Shown piece by piece: positions 1 to 8,666 of a stretch of DNA of 64,000 nt; position 1 is the first letter of the stretch, and each line of letters begins with the position of its first letter. The DNA lies in NCBI RefSeq assembly GCF_018215265.2, contig NZ_CP136562.1:124001-188000 (forward strand), read 5' to 3'. Position numbers and translations under genes: made by a program. The stretch comes from Paenarthrobacter sp. GOM3. GTDB lineage: Bacteria > Actinomycetota > Actinomycetes > Actinomycetales > Micrococcaceae. The notes under the pieces were generated by a model. It was not told the DNA's origin. It saw only the letters and a program-made list of their open reading frames with translations, and did not search any database.

Positions 1-5
1 CTGCT

Positions 6-638
6 GTGACTCATTTCGACGACGACGACCTCGCCGCCGCCCACGGTTCTGCCGCGGGCTCCAAGCACGGCCATAAAGTGGATCGCCCGCGCATTGAAGC
101 GGCGGTTCGCGAGATTCTCCTTGCAATCGGGGAAGATCCCGAGCGTGGGGGCCTCCAGGACACGCCAAAGCGCGTGGCCAAGGCCTATGCCGAGGTCTTC
201 GCGGGCCTTCATCAGCACCCGGAAGAGGTGCTGTCCACTACCTTCGACCTCGACCATGAAGAGCTTGTCCTCGTCAAGGACATTCCCTTCTACTCGACGT
301 GCGAACACCATCTGGTGCCTTTCCACGGCGTCGCGCATGTCGGTTATATTCCGTCACATGACGGCAAGGTCACTGGGCTTAGCAAGTTGGCGCGGCTGGT
401 GGATATCTACGCCCGCCGGCCCCAGGTGCAGGAGCGGCTCACTACGCAGATCGTTGAGGCCCTTGTAACGCACCTGAACCCGCGCGGGGCGATTGTCGTC
501 GTCGAATGCGAGCATATGTGCATGTCCATGCGCGGCATTCGCAAGCCCGGCGCGAAGACCGTCACCAGCGCGGTGCGCGGTCAGCTCCATGACCCGGCCA
601 CCCGCGCCGAGGCCATGAGCCTCATACTCGGAAGGTAA
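6..638 (+). CDS. folE: GTP cyclohydrolase I
   Basis: This enzyme converts GTP to 7,8-dihydroneopterin triphosphate, the first step of tetrahydrofolate synthesis. The 210-residue protein has the zinc-site motif [10 protein letters not shown] around residues 99-108 and the second ligand region [11 protein letters not shown] around 167-177, both diagnostic for the family. The first 25 or so residues are an Asp- and Ala-rich extension before the conserved core. The start is GTG, five bases from the window edge, so its ribosome binding site cannot be checked. Five bases separate it from folP, which makes it the first visible gene of a folate operon; in related actinobacteria ftsH usually lies upstream (family knowledge, not visible here). 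Confidence 0.96.
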   Translation: MTHFDDDDLAAAHGSAAGSKHGHKVDRPRIEAAVREILLAIGEDPERGGLQDTPKRVAKAYAEVFAGLHQHPEEVLSTTFDLDHEELVLVKDIPFYSTCEHHLVPFHGVAHVGYIPSHDGKVTGLSKLARLVDIYARRPQVQERLTTQIVEALVTHLNPRGAIVVVECEHMCMSMRGIRKPGAKTVTSAVRGQLHDPATRAEAMSLILGR

Positions 639-643
639 GCATT

Positions 644-1549
644 ATGGACTCCCTCGCTGCAGCACCCGGAACCGGCCCGGCCACAAGCCCGCTGCCGGTT
701 CTCCGTAAGCCGCGGCCCGCGGCCAGGTTCGAGGACCTGCCGACGGACCGCACGCTCGTCATGGGAATCCTGAACGTCACCCCGGATTCCTTCAGCGACG
801 GCGGCACCCACCGGACGCCGGATACGGCCATCGCCCTCGGTTTGCGTATGTTCTACGCGGGTGCAGACATCATCGACGTCGGAGGCGAATCGACGCGCTC
901 CGGTGCGGAACCGGTTTCCCCCGAAGAGGAACAGCGCCGGGTTATCCCGGTCATTGAGGCGCTGGTCAAAGCGGGCGCGCTGGTCAGTATCGACACGATG
1001 CACACGTCCACTGCCGCGGCAGCCGTGGAGGCAGGCGCGGCGATCATCAACGATGTTTCCGGCCTGACCATCGAGCCGGACATGCCCGAACTCGTGGCCC
1101 GCACCAAGGTTCCCTACATCCTCACGCACCGCCGTGGGGACGCCCTGACCATGGACAGCCTCACGCACTATGACAACGTCGTTGACGATGTCGTGGCGGA
1201 ACTCAGCGGCGTCCGGGACAAGTTGTACGCAGCGGGCGTTGCCCCGGAGCAGATCATCATCGATCCGGGCGTTGGTTTTTCCAAGAACGAGGACCAGAAC
1301 TGGGAGATCCTCAAGAACCTCGACAAGCTTTTTGGTCTCGGCCACAAGGTGATGGTTGCTGCTTCCCGGAAGCGGTTCCTCGGTTCGCTCCTGACTGTTT
1401 CCGGCAAGTCGGCTGCCCCTCTTGAACGTGACGCCGCTACGGCGGCCATCACCGCTTTGAGCGCCACCAAGGGCGCCTGGGCTGTCCGCGTTCACGACGT
1501 CGGTCCCAGCCTTGACGCCGTCAAGGTCGCCGCCCGTATCGCCCGCTGA
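644..1549 (+). CDS. folP: Dihydropteroate synthase
   Basis: It condenses 6-hydroxymethyl-7,8-dihydropterin diphosphate with p-aminobenzoate to give dihydropteroate and is the target of sulfonamides. The 301-residue protein carries the pterin-binding signature GILNVTPDSFSDGG near residues 42-55, followed by DVGGESTRSGA, and later ASRKRFLG. These match the two PROSITE-type DHPS signatures. A roughly 35-residue N-terminal extension rich in Pro and Ala precedes the TIM barrel. It starts with ATG five bases after folE and ends directly before folB, so translation is probably coupled. Confidence 0.96.
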   Translation: MDSLAAAPGTGPATSPLPVLRKPRPAARFEDLPTDRTLVMGILNVTPDSFSDGGTHRTPDTAIALGLRMFYAGADIIDVGGESTRSGAEPVSPEEEQRRVIPVIEALVKAGALVSIDTMHTSTAAAAVEAGAAIINDVSGLTIEPDMPELVARTKVPYILTHRRGDALTMDSLTHYDNVVDDVVAELSGVRDKLYAAGVAPEQIIIDPGVGFSKNEDQNWEILKNLDKLFGLGHKVMVAASRKRFLGSLLTVSGKSAAPLERDAATAAITALSATKGAWAVRVHDVGPSLDAVKVAARIAR

Positions 1550-1561
1550 TTGGAAAACGCT

Positions 1562-1921
1562 GTGGACAGGATCACGCTGACCGGCGTTACCGCCGTCGGT
1601 TATCACGGGGTGTTCGATTTCGAGCGCCGTGACGGCCAGCCGTTCGTGGTGGACGCAGTGCTGCACACGGATTTCACCAAGGCCGCCGAGACCGATGACC
1701 TGCAGTACACGGCGCATTACGGCCAAGTTGCCGAGCTGATCACCAAGCACATCAAGGGTGAACCACTGAACCTGATCGAGGCCCTGGCCGTCAGGATCGC
1801 CGAGGGCATCCTGGCGAACTACGCCGTGGCGGCCGTCGATGTCACCGTCCACAAGCCCAAAGCGCCTATCGAGGTGCCGTTCGGTGACGTCACGGTCAGT
1901 GTCCACAGGGAGCGATCATGA
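1562..1921 (+). CDS. folB: Dihydroneopterin aldolase
   Basis: It cleaves 7,8-dihydroneopterin to 6-hydroxymethyl-7,8-dihydropterin and glycolaldehyde. The roughly 119-residue protein begins with the family-typical DRITLTGVTAVGYHGVFDFE and has the LIEALAVRIAE helix that follows the active-site region. I chose the GTG at 1562 because the protein then begins at the usual DRI; an in-frame TTG at 1550, directly after the folP stop, would add four residues. Its stop overlaps the folK start (ATGA at 1918-1921), a sign of coupled translation in the folate operon. Confidence 0.93.
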   Translation: MDRITLTGVTAVGYHGVFDFERRDGQPFVVDAVLHTDFTKAAETDDLQYTAHYGQVAELITKHIKGEPLNLIEALAVRIAEGILANYAVAAVDVTVHKPKAPIEVPFGDVTVSVHRERS

Positions 1922-2457
1922 CGTCTGTCTACACCAAGGCCATCCTGGCGCTTGGCAGCAACCTGGGCGAGCGGAACGACACGCTCTCCACCGCAGTCGC
2001 GGACCTCGTGGATCCTCCCGAGGTCAGGTTGCTTGGGGTGTCCCCGGTAGTCCAGACCAAGGCTGTTGGCGGCCCGGGAGGTCAACCCGATTTCCTGAAC
2101 ATGGTCATGGCGGTCGAAACGACGCTCACTCCATTGGAGCTCCTGAAGCATTGCCATGACGTGGAACAGAAGCATCACCGTGTCCGTGAAGTGCGCTGGG
2201 GTCCCAGGACCCTTGACGTGGACATTATTGTCTTCGGCGACCTTGCCAGCGAAGATCCCATCCTCACCATCCCGCATCCGCGGGCAGCCGAGCGGGCTTT
2301 CGTGCTGTACCCGTGGTCGCTGTTGGAACCCCACGCGCAACTGGAGGGGCGGAGCGTGGCTGAACTGGCTGCCGTCGCCGCCGACATGCCGGACATCCGT
2401 CGTTTTGACGGTTTCGGTGACGTCGCCGGCGTGCCCGCCACGGGCGCGTTGGAGTAG
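1918..2457 (+). CDS. folK: 2-amino-4-hydroxy-6-hydroxymethyldihydropteridine diphosphokinase
   Basis: It transfers pyrophosphate from ATP to 6-hydroxymethyl-7,8-dihydropterin, making the substrate of FolP. The 179-residue protein shows ALGSNLGER near residues 10-18 and the HPPK signature RWGPRTLDVDIIVFGD near residues 92-107, including the Asp pair that binds magnesium. It overlaps folB by four bases and lies two bases before the next membrane gene. Together folE, folP, folB and folK cover the pterin branch of folate synthesis from GTP to dihydropteroate. Confidence 0.96.
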   Translation: MTSVYTKAILALGSNLGERNDTLSTAVADLVDPPEVRLLGVSPVVQTKAVGGPGGQPDFLNMVMAVETTLTPLELLKHCHDVEQKHHRVREVRWGPRTLDVDIIVFGDLASEDPILTIPHPRAAERAFVLYPWSLLEPHAQLEGRSVAELAAVAADMPDIRRFDGFGDVAGVPATGALE

Positions 2458-2459
2458 CC

Positions 2460-2978
2460 ATGAAAGCAATGCGCCCCGTCGTCCTGCTGCTTATCGCCGT
2501 TGTCGCTGCCGTCATTGCCTGGCTGGCTACGATGGCCACCAACCGTTTCAGTATGGCTACGCCGGTCCTTCCTGAATCTGCCCTGATCACCATGGGCGTC
2601 ATCGCCGGGCTCACCCTCATCATGGGTATCCGGGTGCTGCGCTGGCGGAACGGCAAGAAGAAGAACATGCTGAACCCGATCCTGGCTGCTAGGACGTTGA
2701 TCCTGGCCCAGGCTTGCGCGTATGCCGGGACACTCCTTCTGGGTTGGCACGCAGGTATTTCGATTGACCTCCTCAGGGTGAGCCTCCGAAGTGGCGAGGG
2801 CATCCTCTGGAACGCTTTGCTCATGGGTGGCGGCGGAGTGGCGATGGTGGTGGTGGGGATCGTCGTTGAGCGGTTCTGCCGGATACCGCCGGAAGACTTT
2901 GAGGGCGGAACTCCCGGGCCTGACACGCGCCGCGGCGAGACCAAGGGTGAGGGCGAATATGCCTACCGCGGCGATTGA
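2460..2978 (+). CDS. DUF3180 family membrane protein
   Basis: The 172-residue protein has about four predicted hydrophobic segments: around residues 6-24, 38-58, 78-98 and 115-140. A polar tail follows with several charged residues. Size, topology and position directly after folK match the actinobacterial DUF3180 family, whose function is unknown. It starts two bases after the folK stop and overlaps the next gene by 20 bases, so it is probably cotranscribed with the folate genes. That does not show a folate role; conserved linkage is the only hint. Confidence 0.82.
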   Translation: MKAMRPVVLLLIAVVAAVIAWLATMATNRFSMATPVLPESALITMGVIAGLTLIMGIRVLRWRNGKKKNMLNPILAARTLILAQACAYAGTLLLGWHAGISIDLLRVSLRSGEGILWNALLMGGGGVAMVVVGIVVERFCRIPPEDFEGGTPGPDTRRGETKGEGEYAYRGD

Positions 2979-3471
2979 TCCTCCGGGCGTCAAGTGGCTC
3001 AGGGTCTCCCCGAAGTACGTCACGGTTCGCTTGGTGGAGTGGGCCATCGGCAATGTGGTGTTGTTGGTGGTCCTCAGTTTGCCGCTCCTTTTTGTGCTTC
3101 TTGGGTGGTGGCGCTGGCCGCCGTTGTGGCTTGCCGTCACGGTTCCAGCGGTCGTGCTGGTCCTGGCACTCTGGCGTTTGGTGCTGATCCCGCGGCAGGT
3201 GCGTGCCATCGGCTATGCGGAACGCGACGACGACCTCCTTATTCGACGCGGCATTTTCTTCCAGCGGACCATGGTGGTCCCTTATGGCCGGATGCAATAT
3301 GTTGACGTCGCCGTTGGGCCCGTGGAGCGCAGCCTGGGGCTGTGCACGTTGAAGCTTCACACCGCTTCTGCCGGGACCAACGCCCACCTGCCCGGGCTTC
3401 CGGCGGAGGAAGGCGCGCGACTCCGCGAGCAACTGTCGGCCCGCGGAGAAGCCCGGCTGGCCGGGCTGTGA
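2959..3471 (+). CDS. PH domain-containing membrane protein (YdbS-like)
   Basis: The 170-residue protein starts at the ATG at 2959, inside the end of the DUF3180 gene; the reading frame is open further upstream, but that stretch overlaps the earlier gene and looks non-coding. Two hydrophobic segments near residues 30-75 precede a bacterial PH (bPH2) domain with LLIRRGIFFQRTMVVPYGRM, the usual start of the domain. This matches the smaller partner of YdbS/YdbT-type pairs. The next gene encodes the larger partner, so the two probably form one membrane complex (inference). Confidence 0.82.
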   Translation: MPTAAIDPPGVKWLRVSPKYVTVRLVEWAIGNVVLLVVLSLPLLFVLLGWWRWPPLWLAVTVPAVVLVLALWRLVLIPRQVRAIGYAERDDDLLIRRGIFFQRTMVVPYGRMQYVDVAVGPVERSLGLCTLKLHTASAGTNAHLPGLPAEEGARLREQLSARGEARLAGL

Positions 3472-3491
3472 GCCCGGAGGGAAACGCGGCT

Positions 3492-5033
3492 GTGAGCCTC
3501 CGGGATGAAACCGTCGACGGCGTTTGGCGGCGGGTCCACCCGGCGTCGCCGTTCGTTCGCGGCTGGGTGGCGCTGGCCGCCGTCGGATACTTCTTTGGCC
3601 GTGACGCTTTCGAGCGCGTCCTGCAGGGCCGGGAATTCGTGGATCCCAACCTCAACAGCCGGGCCCCGTGGCTGCTTGCTGGAGGAGCTGTGCTCCTGCT
3701 GCTGACGGTTGGCGGTTTTATCCTCAGCTGGTACTTCACGCGCTACCAAGTGGCTGAGGGCTATGTCCGCGTGAACACGGGCTTCCTTTTTAAGCAGCAA
3801 CGACAGGCCCGCCTGGACCGCGTCCAGGCCATCGACATTGTCCAGCCGCTGCTGGCGCGGATCTTCGGCCTCGCTGAACTCAAGTTCGAAGTGGCCGACG
3901 CCGGCGAGTCGGCTGTGCGGCTGGCGTACCTTCCGCTTGACCAGGCCAAGCAACTTCGCGCAACCATCCTCGCACGGGCGGCGGGCGTGGTCAGCGGCCC
4001 GGAAGCGGCCTGGGAGGAAGTGCCCGAGGCGCCCGAGCATGTGGTGTTGTCGGTACCACCGGGACGGCTCATCGGTTCCCTTCTTTTGAGTGAGCAAACC
4101 GTGGGTATCCTGCTGGGCGCGGCCGCCGTGGTGGGCGTTTCTGTCCTCATGGACAACCAGGCAATTTTCCTGGCGTTGATCCCTGCCATCCTGGGCATCG
4201 GAGCCGCGTATTGGAGTTCGTTCAATAAGGGCTATAACTTCACTGCAGCGATCTCACCGGACGGCATCCGGCTTCGGTACGGGCTGCTGGACACCCAGGC
4301 GCAGACGCTCCCGCCCGGACGCATCCAGGCCGTTATGGTCGCCCAGCCCCCGATCTGGAGGATTTTCGGCTGGTACCGGATGCACGTCAACGTGGCCGGC
4401 TACGGCGCCGCGGGTACCGAAGGTGCTGCCCGGACCATGTTGTTGCCCGTGGGGTTGAAGCCCGACGTCATGCGGATGATGTCGTTGGTGCTGCCTGATC
4501 CTGGCGTGGACGATCCCGAAAAGGTGTTCACCGCGGGGTTGACGGGGCTCGCCGCGGGAGGCCGTCCGGCTGCCCCAAGCGACGATGGCTTCGTTGTGAC
4601 CCCGCGCCGAGCACGCTTGCTGGCACCACTGGGTTGGCGACGCAACGGTTTCTTCGCAACCAGGACTGCCCTGCTGATCCGCTCCGGCCGCTGGTGGCGC
4701 ACGCTGGTGGTTGTTCCGCATCAGCGGACACAGTCGATGGCCCTGCATCAAGGCCCCTTGGCCCGGCGCTTCCGGGTGGCCGACCTGGTGCTCCACACAA
4801 CGGCCGGACCGGTTACGCCCAGGGTTTTCCAAGCCGGGGTAGAGCAAGCCGTTGAACTGTTCGACCAACAGGCGGCGCGGGCCCGGGAGGCCCGGAAGCG
4901 GCAAACCGGCGAACAATGGCTGGCGCAGGTAGCCCCGCAGGCCCCGGAAGTCGCAGCCGCCGCGCAGCCACAGCCGGGGCAACCAGAGCAATTCCCATCG
5001 CCACTACAACAGGAGGACCGCCAGGATGGCTAG
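3492..5033 (+). CDS. PH domain-containing membrane protein (YdbT-like)
   Basis: The roughly 513-residue protein has hydrophobic segments near the N-terminus and in the middle, and repeated PH-like units with sequences such as GFLFKQQRQARLDRVQAIDI and RYGLLDTQAQTLPPGRIQAV. It resembles YdbT proteins, which carry several bPH2 domains. I chose the GTG at 3492 because GGAGGG lies about ten bases upstream; the GTG at 3468, overlapping the stop of the preceding gene, is possible. The C-terminus is Ala/Gln/Pro-rich. Its exact role is unknown. It overlaps the next gene by eight bases. Confidence 0.82.
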   Translation: MSLRDETVDGVWRRVHPASPFVRGWVALAAVGYFFGRDAFERVLQGREFVDPNLNSRAPWLLAGGAVLLLLTVGGFILSWYFTRYQVAEGYVRVNTGFLFKQQRQARLDRVQAIDIVQPLLARIFGLAELKFEVADAGESAVRLAYLPLDQAKQLRATILARAAGVVSGPEAAWEEVPEAPEHVVLSVPPGRLIGSLLLSEQTVGILLGAAAVVGVSVLMDNQAIFLALIPAILGIGAAYWSSFNKGYNFTAAISPDGIRLRYGLLDTQAQTLPPGRIQAVMVAQPPIWRIFGWYRMHVNVAGYGAAGTEGAARTMLLPVGLKPDVMRMMSLVLPDPGVDDPEKVFTAGLTGLAAGGRPAAPSDDGFVVTPRRARLLAPLGWRRNGFFATRTALLIRSGRWWRTLVVVPHQRTQSMALHQGPLARRFRVADLVLHTTAGPVTPRVFQAGVEQAVELFDQQAARAREARKRQTGEQWLAQVAPQAPEVAAAAQPQPGQPEQFPSPLQQEDRQDG

Positions 5034-5934
5034 GCCAGGACGACTCGGAGTCGGGATCATTGGCGCCGGGAAGGTGGGCGCAGTGCTGGGTGCGGCCTTG
5101 CGCGCCGCCGAGCACGCCGTCGTCGGGGTTTCCGCGGTGTCCGAGGCGAGCCGCGAGCGTGCCGAAAACCTGCTGCCCGGCGTCCCGATCCTGGAAATCC
5201 AGGACATCGTGGAGCGCTCGGAGCTGGTGCTGCTGGCCGTCCCGGACGATGCACTGGGGGAGCTGGTTGGGGGACTGGCCAAGCTCGGCGCCTGGCAACC
5301 CGGCCAACTGGTGGCGCACACCTCGGGCCGGTTCGGCGTCGGAATCCTCAACCCGGTCCGCGCGGCCGGCGCGATTCCGCTGGCCCTCCACCCCGCCATG
5401 ACCTTCACGGGCATGAGCCTGGACTTGACCCGCCTCATGGATTGCACGTTCGGTGTGACCGCGGACGCTGCGATGCTGCCGATCGCCCAGGCACTGGTAG
5501 TGGAGATGGGTGCCGAGCCGGTGGTCATTGCCGAAGGTGACCGCACGCTCTATCACGCTTCCCTCGCGCACAGCTCCAACCACATGGTGACGTTGGTGGC
5601 GCAGGCGTCGCAGATGCTGCGGGAGATCGGCGTCGAAAACCCTGAGTCCATGCTGGGCCCGTTGCTGCGCGCGACCCTGGAGAACGCACTTGCCTCCGGC
5701 GAATCAGCGTTGACCGGTCCGGTGGCGCGTGGGGATGTAGGTACCGTTTCCGCGCACGCCCAGGCATTGAAGGAATACGACGGCGGCGCCGGTGGGGATG
5801 TCCTTGCCGCCTACCAGGCCATGGCGCAGGCTACCGCGCGCCGGGCAGTGAACCGCGGATTGCTGCGCCCGGAACAACTGAACGACATCAGCAAGGCTTT
5901 GGGCGAGGAGCCCGGAGCGTTGGAAGGAAACTGA
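5026..5934 (+). CDS. Rossmann-fold protein with DUF2520 domain
   Basis: The 302-residue protein starts with the dinucleotide-binding motif [18 protein letters not shown] and continues with [14 protein letters not shown], like NADP-dependent 2-hydroxyacid and ketopantoate reductases. The C-terminal half is helical, with HPAMTFTG and [15 protein letters not shown], as in DUF2520 proteins. It overlaps the PH gene upstream and ends five bases before panC. The NAD(P)-binding fold and its place beside panC suggest a dehydrogenase, perhaps acting on a pantoate-like substrate, but this is inference. No substrate has been shown by the sequence. Confidence 0.8.
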   Translation: MARPGRLGVGIIGAGKVGAVLGAALRAAEHAVVGVSAVSEASRERAENLLPGVPILEIQDIVERSELVLLAVPDDALGELVGGLAKLGAWQPGQLVAHTSGRFGVGILNPVRAAGAIPLALHPAMTFTGMSLDLTRLMDCTFGVTADAAMLPIAQALVVEMGAEPVVIAEGDRTLYHASLAHSSNHMVTLVAQASQMLREIGVENPESMLGPLLRATLENALASGESALTGPVARGDVGTVSAHAQALKEYDGGAGGDVLAAYQAMAQATARRAVNRGLLRPEQLNDISKALGEEPGALEGN

Positions 5935-5939
5935 ACAGC

Positions 5940-6842
5940 ATGGCCATCAAACTCGTAACCACCGCGGCCCAGCTTCGCGCCGAAAGTGCCCGGCTCCTGG
6001 CAGCCAAAGGCGGGAATTCTCAGGGACTGGTGCCCACCATGGGTGCCCTCCACTCCGGTCACGCCGCTCTTGCCCGGACCGCCGTTGCCGAGAACGACGT
6101 CGTGGTTGCCACGATCTTCGTGAACCCGCTGCAGTTCGGTGACGCCGTTGACCTGGACCGTTACCCCCGCACGCTCGACGCCGACATGGCCCTGCTTGAC
6201 GCAGAAGGCGTTGACCTGGTCTTCGCGCCGTCAGTGGACGAGGTGTACCCGGGCGGCCAGCCATTGGTGCGGGTTACTTCCGGCCCGCTCGGCGACAAAT
6301 GGGAGGGCGCCTCGCGCCCCGGCCACTTCGACGGCGCCCTCACCGTGGTGGCCAAACTGTTGCACTACGGACTCCCCGGAGGTGCTTCAGCTGACGGCAC
6401 GACGGCGGCCTACCGGGCTTACTTTGGCCAGAAGGACGCGCAGCAGTTGGCGCTGGTCAAGCGCATGGTCTCGGACCTGAACTTCCCCGTGGAGATCGTC
6501 CCGGTGCCCATCGTCCGCAGTGAGGACGGCCTGGCGTTGTCGAGCCGGAACCGGTTCCTTTCGGATGAAGAGCGCGAAGCTGCACTGGTCCTTTCGCGGG
6601 CACTGCGCCTTATCGAGTCCCGCGCAAACGCCCACGAACCACTGGACCTGGAATCCGCCGTCGAGCTTGTTGAGTCCCAGCCGCTGGTGGAACTGGACTA
6701 TTTCGACGTCGTGGATCCCACTACGCTGGAACCGCTGGCGGAGAATTGCAAAGAGACCCCGTTCCGGGGCGAGGGTTTGGCGATCATCGCAGCCAAGGTA
6801 GGTCCGGTGCGGCTTATCGACAACGCACCATTGTTTTCCTAG
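5940..6842 (+). CDS. panC: Pantoate--beta-alanine ligase (pantothenate synthetase)
   Basis: It joins pantoate and beta-alanine with ATP to make pantothenate, the precursor of coenzyme A. The 300-residue protein has [13 protein letters not shown] near residues 31-43 (the HIGH-like nucleotide motif), FVNPLQFG, and [14 protein letters not shown] near residues 196-209 (the KMSKS-like loop), in the right order for the family. The length is normal. It starts five bases after the DUF2520 gene and is the last gene of the run. About 100 bases separate it from the MFS gene, which has its own apparent control region. Confidence 0.96.
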   Translation: MAIKLVTTAAQLRAESARLLAAKGGNSQGLVPTMGALHSGHAALARTAVAENDVVVATIFVNPLQFGDAVDLDRYPRTLDADMALLDAEGVDLVFAPSVDEVYPGGQPLVRVTSGPLGDKWEGASRPGHFDGALTVVAKLLHYGLPGGASADGTTAAYRAYFGQKDAQQLALVKRMVSDLNFPVEIVPVPIVRSEDGLALSSRNRFLSDEEREAALVLSRALRLIESRANAHEPLDLESAVELVESQPLVELDYFDVVDPTTLEPLAENCKETPFRGEGLAIIAAKVGPVRLIDNAPLFS

Positions 6843-6881
6843 CGTTTGGAAATTTCCTACTGACGGGAATTCGGTGGGCGT

Positions 6882-6899
6882 TTAGACTGTTCTAGTCTT
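6882..6899. promoter_or_regulatory. Short palindrome upstream of the MFS exporter, possible operator
   Basis: An inverted repeat AGACT-gttct-AGTCT sits at 6884-6898, about 50 bases before the MFS start. Short symmetric sites of this kind before drug exporters often bind TetR- or MarR-type repressors, but no such regulator gene is adjacent. It could also be chance. Confidence 0.25.
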
Positions 6900-6948
6900 C
6901 ACCGGCATCGATCGCCGGCCACCAAAAACCACACCTTGGGGAATCCTC

Positions 6949-8457
6949 ATGTCTACCGACGTCTCGTCCGACGCCAACGGCAAGCCCAAATCCGGCGCGC
7001 CCACCTCCGGCGGTGTCACCGCCACGGAGGCTTCGCACCAGCAGGCTCCTGAAGCCCAGGCCCCAGCGTCTGGAAAGATGTCCCGCGAGTCGGTCACCGT
7101 CATCGTGACCTTGCTGGTGGCCACGTTCGTCGTGATCCTCAACGAGACCATCATGAACGTCGCCCTGCAGCGGCTCATGACGGATCTCCAGGTGAGCGCC
7201 TCCACGGTGCAGTGGCTGGCCACTGGCTTCATGCTGACCATGGCCGTAGTCATTCCCACCACCGGTTTCATCCTGCAGCGGATGAGTACGCGTGGGGCGT
7301 TCATGCTGGCCATGGGTCTGTTCAGTGGAGGCACCTTGCTGGCCGCTTTGGCGCCAGGATTCCTTGTGCTCCTGCTGGCGCGAATCGTGCAGGCAGGTGG
7401 AACGGCCATCATGCTGCCGCTGCTGATGACCACCATCCTGACCCTGGTCCCCATGTCCAAGCGTGGTGCCGTCATGGGTAACGTCAGCATTGCCATCTCG
7501 GTGGCCCCGGCCATGGGCCCCACGGTCTCCGGCATCATCCTGGACAACTTCTCGTGGCGCTTCATGTTCGTGTTCGTGCTGCCGGTCGCTTTGGCTGCCT
7601 TCGCGATCGGTGCCAAGTACCTCACGAACGTGGGTGAGCGCGGAAAGACCACCCTGGACGTCTTCTCCGTGATCCTCACCGTGCCTGCCTTCGGTGGCTT
7701 GGTGTACGGCCTGAGCCAGATCGGTGGCGCAGACGCCGGGATTGTTCCTGTCATCGCTTTGGTGGTCGGGCTTCTCTGCCTGGCGCTGTTCGTCTTCCGC
7801 CAGCTCAAGCTGCAGAAGTCAGACTCTCCTCTGCTGGACCTCCGTGCTTTCAAGTTCCGCATGTTCACCGTGTCAACGCTGTTGATGGTGGTTGCGATGA
7901 TGGCATTGTTCGGTGGCGTGATCCTGTTGCCGCTGTACCTGCAGAACACGCTTCACCTGCAGCCACTGGAAACCGGGCTGGCGCTCCTGCCGGGCGGGTT
8001 GGCCATGGGCTTGCTGGGCCCGGTCATCGGGCGGATCTTCGACAAAGTCGGGCCCCTGCCCCTCACCCTTTCAGGTTCCATCCTCATGGTCCTCACTCTC
8101 TGGCAGTTCTCCCGCCTGGATGAAGCCAGCGCCCTGGGGTGGGTCATTGCCCTCCACGTCACCCTGAGCTTGGGCTTGGCACTGCTCTTTACGCCCGCGT
8201 TCACCACTGGCCTGAACCCGCTGCCCCCGCACCTCTACTCCCACGGCTCAGCGATCATCAGCACGGCCCAGCAGGTTTCGGGTGCAGCCGGCACGGCGCT
8301 GCTCGTCTCGATCTACTCCGTGGTTTCCGCATCGTCCGGACTGGTGGCCGGCATGCACGCAGCCTTCCTGGCCGCGACCGTCATAGCCATAGCCGCAGTA
8401 GTCCTCGGCGCCATGATGCGCAAGACCGAAGGCGCCGCCGGCCACGGGGGCCACTGA
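6949..8457 (+). CDS. MFS transporter, DHA2 (EmrB/QacA-like) family
   Basis: The 502-residue protein has a soluble N-terminal tail of about 45 residues and then about 14 hydrophobic segments, the topology of drug:proton antiporter-2 exporters. Family motifs include LNETIMNVALQRLMTDLQV in the first transmembrane segment and the adjoining loop, QWLATGFMLTMAVVIPTTGF (segment 2), and APAMGPTVSGIILDN (motif C, antiporter type). The substrate cannot be told; such proteins export lipophilic or cationic compounds. It starts with ATG after a 100-base gap with a small palindrome, so it is likely transcribed alone. A terminator hairpin follows. Confidence 0.9.
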   Translation: MSTDVSSDANGKPKSGAPTSGGVTATEASHQQAPEAQAPASGKMSRESVTVIVTLLVATFVVILNETIMNVALQRLMTDLQVSASTVQWLATGFMLTMAVVIPTTGFILQRMSTRGAFMLAMGLFSGGTLLAALAPGFLVLLLARIVQAGGTAIMLPLLMTTILTLVPMSKRGAVMGNVSIAISVAPAMGPTVSGIILDNFSWRFMFVFVLPVALAAFAIGAKYLTNVGERGKTTLDVFSVILTVPAFGGLVYGLSQIGGADAGIVPVIALVVGLLCLALFVFRQLKLQKSDSPLLDLRAFKFRMFTVSTLLMVVAMMALFGGVILLPLYLQNTLHLQPLETGLALLPGGLAMGLLGPVIGRIFDKVGPLPLTLSGSILMVLTLWQFSRLDEASALGWVIALHVTLSLGLALLFTPAFTTGLNPLPPHLYSHGSAIISTAQQVSGAAGTALLVSIYSVVSASSGLVAGMHAAFLAATVIAIAAVVLGAMMRKTEGAAGHGGH

Positions 8458-8534
8458 CCCTCGCTCAGGTCCCGGCCCTTCAGGCCGACGCTCTCTCACG
8501 TCCCGGCCTAGATCCGCTTACTAATCCAGCTCTG

Positions 8535-8570
8535 AAAGGGCCGGCGACCGTTATGGTTGCCGGCCCTTTT
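8535..8570 (+). terminator. Rho-independent terminator after the MFS gene
   Basis: A perfect 11-bp stem, AAAGGGCCGGC at 8535-8545 with GCCGGCCCTTT at 8559-8569, has a 13-base loop and is followed by a short T run. It lies about 80 bases after the MFS stop. Confidence 0.8.
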
Positions 8571-8592
8571 GTGTTTGAGCGTGTTCCGGGAC

Positions 8593-8666
8593 GACGGTGG
8601 CGGTGATCCTCGGCGCGCTCGGTCGTTCCTCCCTTGGACGCGCGCTGCCGGATCACCGCCGCCGTC
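8593..8666. repeat. Imperfect 17-bp inverted repeat
   Basis: GACGGTGGCGGTGATCC at 8593-8609 pairs with GGATCACCGCCGCCGTC at 8650-8666, with a single mismatch and a 40-base spacer. It lies between the two blocks of the 32-bp repeat. No gene is visible in it. It may be a degenerate mobile or palindromic repeat element. Confidence 0.55.

Noticed and set aside
581..1906. Open frame of 441 codons antisense to folP and folB
   Set aside because: Shadow of conserved genes; no ribosome binding site or domain.
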